Positions 1 to 7,276 of a stretch of 28,681 nucleotides of DNA are shown one piece after another. The position numbers and the translations under genes are program-made. The notes below the pieces were generated by a model that saw only the letters and a program-made list of their open reading frames with translations, was not told the DNA's origin and searched no databases. Where the stretch lies: assembly GCA_001804165.1 (NCBI GenBank), contig MHFL01000023.1, forward strand, positions 1 to 28,681, given 5' to 3'. The stretch is from Omnitrophica bacterium RIFCSPLOWO2_01_FULL_45_10. Its GTDB lineage: Bacteria; Omnitrophota; Gorgyraeia; 2-01-FULL-45-10. Numbering within the stretch: position 1 is the first letter of the stretch; each line of letters starts with the position of its first letter.

Positions 1-251
1 CTGAATTCAGGATGCCATTTGACACTGTTATATGCGCGATTGGCCAGGGGCCAAACCCCCTTCTCGGGCGAACTCTTCCGGATTTGAAATTAAACGAGGA
101 CGGTAATATAATAATAGAGAATAACTTTATGACGTCAATTGAAGGAATATTCGCAGGAGGAGATATCGTTACGGGCGCCGCCACCGTTATTGAGGCGATG
201 GGCGCGGGCAAGCAAGCCGCTTTAGCGATAGATAAATACCTGAATGAATAA
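1..251 (+). CDS. C-terminal part of a GltD-like FAD/NAD(P)-dependent oxidoreductase (5' end outside window)
   Basis: The open frame runs from the window edge (codons in phase from base 3) to TAA at 249-251. The protein tail has the closing part of a two-dinucleotide-binding flavoprotein. It shows an AIGQGPNP segment, then GIFAGGDIVTGAATVIEAMGAG, which is the FAD-binding GD motif and the helix following it in the glutamate synthase small subunit (GltD/GltA) and related NADPH oxidoreductases, including NfnB/SudA. Family knowledge places these enzymes in the cytoplasm, moving electrons between NAD(P)H and ferredoxin or glutamate synthase. Only about 80 residues are visible, so the exact partner cannot be decided. 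It overlaps xseA by 8 bases, suggesting co-translation. The internal ATG at 12 is not a credible start because the fold needs hundreds of upstream residues. Confidence 0.8.
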   Translation, partial: EFRMPFDTVICAIGQGPNPLLGRTLPDLKLNEDGNIIIENNFMTSIEGIFAGGDIVTGAATVIEAMGAGKQAALAIDKYLNE

Positions 252-1455
252 CGAGCAGAAAGAGAAGCGCATATATACAGTATCAGAATTAACGAAATAT
301 ATCCGCGTCATAATCGAAGACTCATTTCCCGCAATTTGGATTGAGGGCGAGATCGCGAACTACGTTCTTCACTCTTCGGGCCACATCTATTTCAGTCTGC
401 GCGACGCGAACTCGGTTTTAAAATGCGCCTTTTTCCGGCACTCCAACGAAAAACTGAAATTCAAGCTCAAAGACGGGATGAAGGCGATATGCTTTGGTTC
501 TATATCGGTCTACGAGGCGCGCGGGGATTACCAGTTGATCGTTGAGGAGATTGAGCCAAAGGGAGTGGGCGCGCTTCAGTTGGCGTTTCAGCAGTTGAAA
601 GAGAAACTTCATAAAGAAGGATTATTTGACGAAAGGCATAAAATCCCTATTCCTTACCTTCCGACAAGGATCGGGATTGTGACGAGTCCAACGGGAGCCG
701 CGATTCGCGATATCCTGAATATAGCGAGGAGAAGATTCTCGAACGTCGAGATAATCATATTGCCCGTCAGGGTCCAGGGCGAGTCCGCGAAAGATGAGAT
801 AGCCGCCGCCATAAGAGAATTCAATAGAATCAAAAATGTGGATGTCATGATAGTTACTCGCGGAGGAGGAAGCCTGGAAGACCTGTGGCCGTTTAATGAA
901 GAGACAGTGGCCAGGGCAATTTACGACTCAGAGATCCCGGTGATAAGCGCCGTGGGGCACGAGATAGATTACACGATTTCGGATTTCGTCGCGGACTTTA
1001 GGGCGCCTACGCCGTCGGCCGCGGCGGAATTGGTCATACCTAAAAAAGAGGATCTCTCTAACCTTATAAACACATTAATGGCGCGGCTCAAAAATACCTT
1101 AACCGGCAAATTGGGCCTCTTGAACCAAAGACTTACGGCCCTAAGAGAAAGTTACATCCTGAGGCAGCCGCTAAATTTTATTATTCAATATGAACAGAGG
1201 ATAGACGATCTGAGCAAGGATTTGAATATACGTCTCGACCATATCGTTGAGATGCGGAATGAGAATTTCAATAATTTAATAAGTAAACTCGGGGCGCTTA
1301 GCCCTTTGGCCATATTGAATCGCGGCTACTCTATAACGATGAAGTTGCCGGATAGAGTAGTTGTGAAAGACGCCAAAACTCTACGAAAAGACGACCTGGT
1401 AGAGACGAAACTCGGCAGGGGAAAATTTATAAGCAGGGTGGAGGAAATAGAATAG
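244..1455 (+). CDS. xseA: Exodeoxyribonuclease VII large subunit
   Basis: XseA with XseB forms exonuclease VII, which degrades single-stranded DNA from both ends into oligonucleotides in the cytoplasm. The 403-residue protein has the usual two parts. The N-terminal OB-fold (about residues 10-110) contains FPAIWIEGEIANY and GHIYFSLRD. The catalytic exonuclease VII domain contains GIVTSPTGAAIRDIL, VTRGGGSLEDLWPFN and VGHEIDYTISDFVADFRAPTP, followed by a helical coiled-coil region and a C-terminal segment with LNRGYSI. Length is slightly below the roughly 450 residues of E. coli. The ATG at 244 overlaps the preceding stop by 8 bases, so it depends on translational coupling. The small-subunit gene follows 80 bases later, the normal pairing. 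Confidence 0.96.
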   Translation: MNNEQKEKRIYTVSELTKYIRVIIEDSFPAIWIEGEIANYVLHSSGHIYFSLRDANSVLKCAFFRHSNEKLKFKLKDGMKAICFGSISVYEARGDYQLIVEEIEPKGVGALQLAFQQLKEKLHKEGLFDERHKIPIPYLPTRIGIVTSPTGAAIRDILNIARRRFSNVEIIILPVRVQGESAKDEIAAAIREFNRIKNVDVMIVTRGGGSLEDLWPFNEETVARAIYDSEIPVISAVGHEIDYTISDFVADFRAPTPSAAAELVIPKKEDLSNLINTLMARLKNTLTGKLGLLNQRLTALRESYILRQPLNFIIQYEQRIDDLSKDLNIRLDHIVEMRNENFNNLISKLGALSPLAILNRGYSITMKLPDRVVVKDAKTLRKDDLVETKLGRGKFISRVEEIE

Positions 1456-1510
1456 GGTAACGGAAAACGGGTTACGGGATACGTTACCCGTTACCCATAT
1501 CCCGTAACCC
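1455..1510. repeat. Iterated GTTACGG-type inverted repeat between xseA and xseB
   Basis: The xseA-xseB gap is built from repeats of a GGGTTACGG-like word on alternating strands. The perfect 13-bp arms GGGTTACGGGATA (1469-1481) and TATCCCGTAACCC (1498-1510) pair around a 16-base spacer. A second pair, GGGTAACGG (1455-1463) and CCGTTACCC (1488-1496), would form a mutually exclusive hairpin. The first arm begins in the xseA stop codon. No T-run follows, so this is not a standard terminator. The xseB ribosome binding site lies just downstream at 1525-1531. Confidence 0.75.
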
Positions 1511-1535
1511 TGACTTGATATTACGAGGAGGCACA

Positions 1536-1829
1536 ATGGCTGAGATGAAATTTGAAGAGGGGTTGAAACGGCTCGAGAAGATAGTCTGCGACCTGGAAGA
1601 TGGGAACCTTTCCCTTGAGGAGTCTTTGGAAAAATATGAGGAAGGAATCAGGCTTTCGAAGATGTGCGCGAAGAAGCTTGAGATCGCGAAAAAAAAGGTT
1701 GAGATATTGTTGAAATCCGAGGACGGCACCGTAGAGCTGAAAGATTTTGAAGAAAAAACGCAAGAAGACGCGAAAGCCGAACAAGAACCCAAAAAGAAAA
1801 AAGGCAAGACAGAGGAAGCGCTGTTCTAA
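1536..1829 (+). CDS. xseB: Exodeoxyribonuclease VII small subunit
   Basis: XseB is the small helical subunit that assembles in several copies on XseA. The first 60 residues match the family: KFEEGLKRLEKIVCDLEDGNLSLEESLEKYEEGIRL, a two-helix hairpin. The lysine/glutamate-rich tail (about residues 68-97, with KKKKGK) is longer than the minimal family form and probably disordered. I chose ATG 1536 because GAGGAGG at 1525-1531 is well spaced from it; an upstream in-frame TTG at 1515 has no such site. The chosen start gives 97 residues, close to the usual 70-90. Its stop overlaps the ispA start (TAATG). Confidence 0.93.
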   Translation: MAEMKFEEGLKRLEKIVCDLEDGNLSLEESLEKYEEGIRLSKMCAKKLEIAKKKVEILLKSEDGTVELKDFEEKTQEDAKAEQEPKKKKGKTEEALF

Positions 1830-2683
1830 TGAGCGATCTTGATACTTATTTCGCGCGGCTGAGAAATTCGGTAGATAAGCGTTTGAACGCATACCTCCCA
1901 TCGGGGAAAGAAGCGCCCAGGATCGTACACAGGGCGATGCGATATAGCGTATTCTCGGGAGGCAAGAGGATTCGTCCCATCTTGGCCATCGAGGCATGCC
2001 TTGCCTGCGGAGGCCGGGTAAATGAAGTTCTCCCCATAGCATGCGCGATAGAATTAATCCATACCTATTCATTAATACATGACGATCTACCGAGCATGGA
2101 TGATGATGATTACAGGAGGAATAAATTGGCATGCCATAAGGTATTTGGCGAATCTATCGCGATTCTCGCCGGCGACAGCCTTCTTCCGCTGGCGTTCAAC
2201 ATAGTCTCTAAAGAGATTACGCCAAAGATCGGCCTTGAGATTATAAAAGAACTTTCAGGGGCCGTGGGGACGAAAGGCATGACCGGCGGACAGGCCCTCG
2301 ATCTGGAATTTTTCGCGAGAGGTTACGGCAAAAAGGCGCGTCCGATAAAGCCTTCGGCCTTAAACCGCATAAACCGTCTTAAGACCTCGAGGCTCTTTGA
2401 GGCCTCTACTAGAGTCGGGGCGATTGTCACCGGCGCTAAGGCCGAAGATATTGACGCGATAGCAAATTTCGGCGCCGCGTTCGGATCGGCTTTTCAAATT
2501 CTGGACGATATCATTGACGGCGGCATCTATCCTGAAATATTCGGCATGAGAAAAGCAAGGAACGATGTAAAGATATTGCTCGGGAGAGCGAAGGGATTCT
2601 TAAGGCCGTTCGGCAGGTCGTCCGAGCGGCTTAATAAATTAGCGGATTATTTGATGGAAAGAGCGGATATAAAGACAAAATAA
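1829..2683 (+). CDS. ispA: Short-chain polyprenyl diphosphate synthase (farnesyl/geranyl type)
   Basis: This enzyme condenses isopentenyl diphosphate with allylic diphosphates to make C15-C20 prenyl diphosphates, downstream of the DXS-dependent pathway encoded next door. Seen: the first aspartate-rich motif DDLPSMDDDD (residues 85-94), GGKRIRP near residue 45, GGQALDLE, RLKTSRLFEAS, and the second motif FQILDDIID (D226, D227, D230). Odd point: after the second motif the chain goes directly to GGIYPEIFGMRKAR, so the usual segment with GDxxxLGKxxGxD and the following threonine is missing (roughly 15 residues). The protein is 284 residues, just under family length. It overlaps xseB by one base and precedes dxs by 3 bases. 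Chain length of the product cannot be told from sequence alone. Confidence 0.9.
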   Translation: MSDLDTYFARLRNSVDKRLNAYLPSGKEAPRIVHRAMRYSVFSGGKRIRPILAIEACLACGGRVNEVLPIACAIELIHTYSLIHDDLPSMDDDDYRRNKLACHKVFGESIAILAGDSLLPLAFNIVSKEITPKIGLEIIKELSGAVGTKGMTGGQALDLEFFARGYGKKARPIKPSALNRINRLKTSRLFEASTRVGAIVTGAKAEDIDAIANFGAAFGSAFQILDDIIDGGIYPEIFGMRKARNDVKILLGRAKGFLRPFGRSSERLNKLADYLMERADIKTK

Positions 2684-2686
2684 CTT

Positions 2687-4555
2687 ATGGCAAGACTCAT
2701 AGATTCTATAAATAGCCCAAGCGATCTGAGAAAGCTTAAACCTATTACCTTACCTGTATTAGCGGCCGAGATAAGGGAAGAGATGATAAAGACGGTCTCA
2801 AAGACAGGCGGCCATTTGGCATCGAGCCTGGGCGCTGTTGAACTTGCCGTTGCCCTGCACTATGTCTTTAATACGCCAAAAGACGTCATCTTATGGGATG
2901 TCGGCCATCAGACATATGCTCATAAACTTCTGACAGGCAGGCTAAAGAAGTTTCACACCTTAAGGCAGTTAGGCGGGTTAAGCGGGTTCCCGAATAGAGA
3001 TGAAAGTCCCGAGTACGATACGTTCACGACCGGCCATAGTTCTACCGTCATCTCGACACTGCTCGGCCTCGTCGTGGGCCGGGACCTAAAGGGCGAGAAG
3101 GATAAACTCATAGCCGTGATTGGCGACGCGGCGCTTGCGGGCGGGATGGCATTTGAGGCGTTGAACCATGCGGGTCACGCGCAAAAGGACATGATAATCG
3201 TCCTGAACGATAACGAACTTTCAATCTCCCGCAGCGTGGGCGCCCTGTCCAGATACCTGAACAGGATAATCGTCAATCCCGCGTATAACAAAGTAAGGAA
3301 AGATATAGAACGGCTCCTTAAGAGGATACCGCGTTTCGGATTTCGGGCATACAGGGCCGCGAGAAAACTTGAAGAGGGATTGAAGAATCTTCTCATACCC
3401 GGCATGATCTTTGAGGAGATGGGATTCAGGTATTTCGGCCCTATAGACGGACACGATATTCAGCAATTGGTCCTGACATTCAGGAATCTCATGAATTTGA
3501 ATGAGCCGATATTGATACATGTGATCACGAAGAAGGGAAAGGGCTTCAGGTACGCCGAAGCGAATCCCGGCGCGTTTCATTCGACAGGGCCATTCGATAT
3601 AGCGACGGGCCGGAAGGGTGAGACACGCGAAGCCATGACGTTCACAAACGCGTTTGGAGAGAAGATACTAGAATTGGCCGAAAACAATCCCCGAATAGTT
3701 TGCGTGACTGCCGCCATGGTCGACGGAACGGGCCTGAGCGAGTTCGCCTCACGCTTCCCCGAGCGATTCTTTGACGTCGGCATAGCGGAGGGGCACGCGG
3801 TCGGGTTTGCGGCGGGCCTTGCGCGGCATGATTTCAGGCCATTTACGGCGATATATTCGACGTTTTTACAGAGAGGATACGACCAGATAATTCACGATGT
3901 CTGCCTTCAACGCCTGCCCGTCGTCTTCTGCCTTGATAGGGCAGGTCTTGTTGGAGAGGACGGCCCTACTCACCACGGCGCCTTCGACATCGCCTATTTA
4001 CGGCATATACCGAATCTTGTATTTATGGCGCCGCGGGACCCTCTTGAATTGAAGGATATGGTCGAATTTTGTCTGAGTCAGCCCGGCCCGTGCGCCATTC
4101 GTTATCCTAAAGGAGGCGCTTCCTTAACCGAAACGAGGACTGCGGCAATTCGGTTAGGAAAGGCGGAAGTAATGAAGAACGGCAAAGATTTGGCGATAAT
4201 CGCGATCGGGAGCATGGCAGGGACCGCCTTGGATATTGCTTCGCTATTAGAGAGAGATAGGCTATCCGCAATGGTGGTGAACGCGAGATTTATCAATCCC
4301 TTGGATGAGGAGTTATTGGAAGGGATCGCTCACGATATAAAAAGAATAGCTACGCTTGAAGACGGGGTCTTGAAAGGCGGCTTCGGAAGCGCCGTTTTGG
4401 AATTTTTGGAAAGAAGGAAGTTTGGGGATATCAAAATTAGGCGGTTCGGCCTGCCCGATAGATTTATCGAACATGGGAAAAGAAGCGAGTTATTTTCAAA
4501 GTATAACTTGACACCATCCGCGATTTACGATGTAATTATTAAAGAGATGATGTAA
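2687..4555 (+). CDS. dxs: 1-deoxy-D-xylulose-5-phosphate synthase
   Basis: DXS makes deoxyxylulose phosphate from pyruvate and glyceraldehyde-3-phosphate, the first step of the MEP isoprenoid route. It is a cytoplasmic thiamine-diphosphate enzyme. Seen in order: SKTGGHLASSLGAVELAVAL and DVGHQTYAHKLLTGR near the N terminus; the cofactor motif written here GDAALAGGMAFEALNHAG (146 onward) with NDNELSIS (N174-N176); the transketolase pyrimidine domain with DRAGLVGEDGPTHHGAFD; and the C-terminal domain ending with GLPDRFIEHG. At 622 residues it has normal length. The third residue of the usual GDG cofactor motif is alanine (A148), a minor variation. The gene lies between ispA and the 2-oxoacid oxidoreductase cluster with gaps of 2-3 bases, so the two pathways are probably cotranscribed. 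Confidence 0.96.
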   Translation: MARLIDSINSPSDLRKLKPITLPVLAAEIREEMIKTVSKTGGHLASSLGAVELAVALHYVFNTPKDVILWDVGHQTYAHKLLTGRLKKFHTLRQLGGLSGFPNRDESPEYDTFTTGHSSTVISTLLGLVVGRDLKGEKDKLIAVIGDAALAGGMAFEALNHAGHAQKDMIIVLNDNELSISRSVGALSRYLNRIIVNPAYNKVRKDIERLLKRIPRFGFRAYRAARKLEEGLKNLLIPGMIFEEMGFRYFGPIDGHDIQQLVLTFRNLMNLNEPILIHVITKKGKGFRYAEANPGAFHSTGPFDIATGRKGETREAMTFTNAFGEKILELAENNPRIVCVTAAMVDGTGLSEFASRFPERFFDVGIAEGHAVGFAAGLARHDFRPFTAIYSTFLQRGYDQIIHDVCLQRLPVVFCLDRAGLVGEDGPTHHGAFDIAYLRHIPNLVFMAPRDPLELKDMVEFCLSQPGPCAIRYPKGGASLTETRTAAIRLGKAEVMKNGKDLAIIAIGSMAGTALDIASLLERDRLSAMVVNARFINPLDEELLEGIAHDIKRIATLEDGVLKGGFGSAVLEFLERRKFGDIKIRRFGLPDRFIEHGKRSELFSKYNLTPSAIYDVIIKEMM

Positions 4556-4557
4556 AC

Positions 4558-4758
4558 ATGCCGAAGATAAAGATAGACAAAGTGCGATGCAAGGGATGCT
4601 ACCTCTGCATCGTTAATTGCCCGAATGGCCTTATAAAGATAGCGAACGGCTTGAACATAAAGGGCGTTAAACCCGCCGTATTTTCCGGCGGCAAATGCAC
4701 CGGCTGCACGATGTGCGCGGTCATCTGTCCCGAATGTATTATTGAGGTCTATAGATAA
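4558..4758 (+). CDS. korD: 2-oxoacid:ferredoxin oxidoreductase, ferredoxin-like delta subunit
   Basis: A 66-residue protein with two bacterial-type 4Fe-4S motifs: C11-x2-C14-x2-C17-x3-CP and C47-x2-C50-x2-C53-x3-CP. In this enzyme family the small subunit carries electrons from the thiamine-bound intermediate to external ferredoxin. It is placed 2 bases after dxs and 2 bases before the alpha subunit, so its role as the delta subunit of the same complex is strongly supported by context. By sequence alone it could be a free ferredoxin. Confidence 0.92.
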   Translation: MPKIKIDKVRCKGCYLCIVNCPNGLIKIANGLNIKGVKPAVFSGGKCTGCTMCAVICPECIIEVYR

Positions 4759-4760
4759 TT

Positions 4761-5813
4761 ATGGCTCATAAAATATTGATGTGCGGTAATGAGGCATGCG
4801 GAGAAGGCGCTATCTTAGCCGGCTGCACTTTTTACGCGGGCTACCCTATCACGCCTCAAAATGAACTTACCGCATACATAGCCAAGCGCATGCTTGAAAC
4901 GGGCGGCGTCTTTATTCAGGCGGAATCGGAACTTGCCGCGATAAATATGGTATTTGGCGCGAGCGTCGCGGGCGCCAGAGCGATGACTTCATCATCGAGT
5001 CCGGGAATCAGTTTGAAGCAGGAAGGCATTTCTTATCTGGCCGCCTGTGAACTTCCCTGTGTCATCGTTAATATGCAAAGGGGAGGTCCCGGTCTTGGCA
5101 ATATAGCGCCATCCCAGGCGGATTATTTCCAGGCCGTGAAGGGAGGGGGCCATGGCGATTATAAATTGATCGTCTTCGCGCCGTCTTCCGCCCAGGAACT
5201 TTTGGAATTTACATACCTTGCCTTTGAACTCGCCGATAAATATAGAAATCCCACATTCATCCTTGGCGATGGGCTTCTTGGCCAAATGATGGAGCCGGTG
5301 CAAATACGATATACGAACGACGATATACGAACGACGAAAAAAGAATGGGCGCTGACGGGCTGTAAGGGCAGAAAGCCAAATGTGATAAAATCACTTCTTC
5401 TGGGAGAGGGAGAACTTGAGAGACACAATCAGAAACTGCAGGAAAAATACAGTAGTATAAAGAAGATCGAACAGCGCGCGGAAGCCTTTTATATAAAAGA
5501 TAGCGACATAGTAGTGACCGCTTACGGTTCGGTAGCCAGGATTGCCAGATCCGCGATGAAGAAGGCGAGGGCAAAGGGCATAAGGGTCGGCATGATAAGG
5601 CCCATTACGCTGTGGCCTTTTCCGGATAGATTATTTAAGGAAACCGCGGATAGGACGGAGAAATTTCTCGTTGTTGAGATGAGCGCGGGACAGATGGTTG
5701 AGGATGTGAAACTGGCTGTGGGAGGAAGAACAGATGTGGAATTCTATGGAAGGATGGGCGGAGCGATTCCTACGGAAGAAGAGATACTTGAAAAGATAGA
5801 GTCGATAATATGA
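4761..5813 (+). CDS. korA: 2-oxoacid:ferredoxin oxidoreductase alpha subunit (KorA/VorB type)
   Basis: The alpha subunit of a ferredoxin-dependent 2-oxoacid oxidoreductase, which oxidatively decarboxylates a 2-oxoacid to an acyl-CoA and reduces ferredoxin. Family signatures seen: AGCTFYAGYPITPQNELTAY, ESELAAINMVFGASVAGARAMTSSSSPGISL, and NMQRGGPGLGNIAPSQADYFQAVKGGGHGDY. These match the group often annotated VorB (branched-chain 2-oxoacid) as well as KorA (2-oxoglutarate), so the substrate is uncertain. At 350 residues it is full length. A 14-bp tandem duplication at 5307-5334 lies in the linker between the two domains and encodes RYTNDDIRTTK; because 14 is not a multiple of three, the copies are read in different frames. 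The stop overlaps korB as ATGA. Confidence 0.93.
   Translation: MAHKILMCGNEACGEGAILAGCTFYAGYPITPQNELTAYIAKRMLETGGVFIQAESELAAINMVFGASVAGARAMTSSSSPGISLKQEGISYLAACELPCVIVNMQRGGPGLGNIAPSQADYFQAVKGGGHGDYKLIVFAPSSAQELLEFTYLAFELADKYRNPTFILGDGLLGQMMEPVQIRYTNDDIRTTKKEWALTGCKGRKPNVIKSLLLGEGELERHNQKLQEKYSSIKKIEQRAEAFYIKDSDIVVTAYGSVARIARSAMKKARAKGIRVGMIRPITLWPFPDRLFKETADRTEKFLVVEMSAGQMVEDVKLAVGGRTDVEFYGRMGGAIPTEEEILEKIESII
5307..5334 (+). repeat. 14-bp tandem duplication inside korA
   Basis: CGATATACGAACGA occurs twice head to tail (5307-5320 and 5321-5334), followed by a further CGA. It lies in the interdomain linker of the alpha subunit. The word style resembles the iterated intergenic sequences at 1455-1510 and 7208-7237. 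Confidence 0.9.
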
Positions 5814-6616
5814 AGAGTCGCGCAAAAGGAAAAGGAAAAGGAAAAGGAAAAGGAAAAGGAAAAGGACACGCACTCACTGAGAATAATTTGATTTTCGCTC
5901 ATCCCGCGAGCCTGCGCGATGTCGAAAACCATTACTGCGCGGGATGCGGCCATGGCATAGTTCACCGTCTCATATGCGAGGCGGTTGATGAATTCGGGAT
6001 TCGAGAAAAGACAATAGGAGTCGCGCCCGTCGGCTGCGCGGTATTGGCGTATGATTACTGGGACTTCGATGTCACTGAAGCGGCACACGGAAGGACGCCG
6101 GCTGTGGCGACCGGCATAAAAAGGGTCAGGCCCGATAATATAGTATTCACTTATCAGGGAGACGGCGACCTCGCCGCGATCGGCACCGCGGAGATAATCC
6201 ATACGGCGAATCGGGGGGAAAATATCACAGTCATATTCGTGAATAATGGTGTTTACGGTATGACCGGCGGCCAGATGGCGCCAACGACACTCGCCGGCCA
6301 GAAGACCGCTACCACGATATACGGCCGCAGTTTGAAACGCGATGGCTATCCGATTAAAATTTTAGAGATGCTTGCTGTTTTACCGGGCGCGAAATACCTG
6401 GAACGCGTAGCGGTCAATTCGGCGCACGAAGTTTTAAGGGCCAAGCGCGCCATAAAGAACGCCTTTAAGATGCAGATAGATAATAAGGGCTTTTCAATGG
6501 TAGAGGTATTATCAATGTGCCCGACTTACTGGGAGATGACGTCGATTCAGGCGGCAAAAAGGATTAATGACGAGGTGGCGACCTTCTATCCTTTGGGCGT
6601 AATCAAGAGTTGTTAA
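5810..6616 (+). CDS. korB: 2-oxoacid:ferredoxin oxidoreductase beta subunit (thiamine diphosphate-binding)
   Basis: The beta subunit binds thiamine diphosphate and carries the catalytic centre. Seen: HYCAGCGHG (cysteines 43 and 46), the GDGD cofactor motif (residues 117-120) followed by IFVNNGVYGMTGGQMAPTT, and CPTYW near the end. With the ATGA-coupled start at 5810 the protein is 268 residues and begins with a low-complexity lysine-glycine tail made by (AAAAGG)7. The family normally begins close to FAHPASLRDVENHYC, so a TTG at 5888 would give a canonical N terminus. I keep 5810 because of the 4-base overlap with korA, but the true start is undecided. The gamma subunit follows 31 bases later. 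Confidence 0.92.
   Translation: MKSRAKGKGKGKGKGKGKGHALTENNLIFAHPASLRDVENHYCAGCGHGIVHRLICEAVDEFGIREKTIGVAPVGCAVLAYDYWDFDVTEAAHGRTPAVATGIKRVRPDNIVFTYQGDGDLAAIGTAEIIHTANRGENITVIFVNNGVYGMTGGQMAPTTLAGQKTATTIYGRSLKRDGYPIKILEMLAVLPGAKYLERVAVNSAHEVLRAKRAIKNAFKMQIDNKGFSMVEVLSMCPTYWEMTSIQAAKRINDEVATFYPLGVIKSC
5824..5865 (+). repeat. (AAAAGG)7 hexanucleotide microsatellite at the 5' end of korB
   Basis: Seven perfect head-to-tail copies of AAAAGG. Read in the korB frame they encode seven Lys-Gly pairs. Gain or loss of a unit keeps the frame, so the tract would change tail length rather than switch the gene off. Each unit also resembles a ribosome binding site. Confidence 0.95.
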
Positions 6617-6647
6617 AAATAGTAATCCGTAATAAGCAATTAAAAAG

Positions 6648-7211
6648 ATGACGAAAGTAAGAAATAAAATATCAAAAAATCATTATGAAGAGATACTCTG
6701 CGCGGGCTTCGGCGGCCAGGGTATCATGTTTATGGGCAAACTGTTAGCGCAGGCGGGGCTCATTGCCGGGAGGCAGGTTACGTGGATGCCTTCTTACGGG
6801 GCCGAGGTGCGCGGCGGCACCGCCTATTCCATGACTAAAATATCAAAGGAAGAGATAGCGAGCCCTGTTGTGACCGCGCCTGACATATTGATTGTCATGA
6901 ACGGCCCGTCTTTCATTAAATATGAGCCACGGTTAAAAGAGGATGGCATTTTGATATCCAATAAGACCCTGATAGGCGATCTCCCCAAAAAGAAAGACAA
7001 AACATCGATCAATATCCCGATGACCGAAATGGCGTTAAAACTCGGCGACATACGATGCGCCAATATGATCGCGGTAGGGGCGCTAATGAAAAGCGCAAAG
7101 ATACTTTCTATCAAGGTTATTTTGGACGCGTTGAAGTTAATGTTGAAGGGTAAGGAAGATTTATTTTTGAAGAATAAGAAGGCATTGGAGAAAGGTTATA
7201 AAATTCCGTAA
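6648..7211 (+). CDS. korC: 2-oxoacid:ferredoxin oxidoreductase gamma subunit
   Basis: The gamma subunit (domain III in fused enzymes) helps bind CoA and completes the alpha-beta-gamma-delta complex. The 187-residue protein has the family hallmarks: CAGFGGQGIMFMGKLLAQAG near the N terminus and MPSYGAEVRGGTAYSMTKIS about 30 residues later, with LGDIRCANMIAVGAL towards the end. The gap from korB (31 bases) again contains an iterated TAAT/CGTAATA-like stretch. The start at 6648 has only a weak ribosome binding site, but no better in-frame start exists. Its stop codon lies inside a 30-bp perfect palindrome (7208-7237). Confidence 0.93.
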   Translation: MTKVRNKISKNHYEEILCAGFGGQGIMFMGKLLAQAGLIAGRQVTWMPSYGAEVRGGTAYSMTKISKEEIASPVVTAPDILIVMNGPSFIKYEPRLKEDGILISNKTLIGDLPKKKDKTSINIPMTEMALKLGDIRCANMIAVGALMKSAKILSIKVILDALKLMLKGKEDLFLKNKKALEKGYKIP

Positions 7212-7237
7212 TACGTAATTTTAAAATTACGTATTAC
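7208..7237. repeat. 30-bp perfect palindrome over the korC stop codon
   Basis: The arms GTAATACGTAATTTT (7208-7222) and AAAATTACGTATTAC (7223-7237) are exact reverse complements with no spacer. Further ATTACGCATTACG-like words continue to about 7252. A hairpin could form in the korC-gltX transcript, but the only T-run is at its apex, so a Rho-independent terminator is not supported. Confidence 0.85.
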
Positions 7238-7276
7238 ATATTACGCATTACGAAGAGTCAGTTTACGAGGAGACCT

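Noticed and set aside
1521..2132. 203-residue open frame on the minus strand
   Set aside because: It lies antisense to xseB and ispA, both clear genes, and its translation has no family features.
5744..6202. 152-residue minus-strand open frame with a Ser-Phe repeat
   Set aside because: It is the complement of the korA end and the korB start; the Ser-Phe run is just the AAAAGG repeat read backwards.
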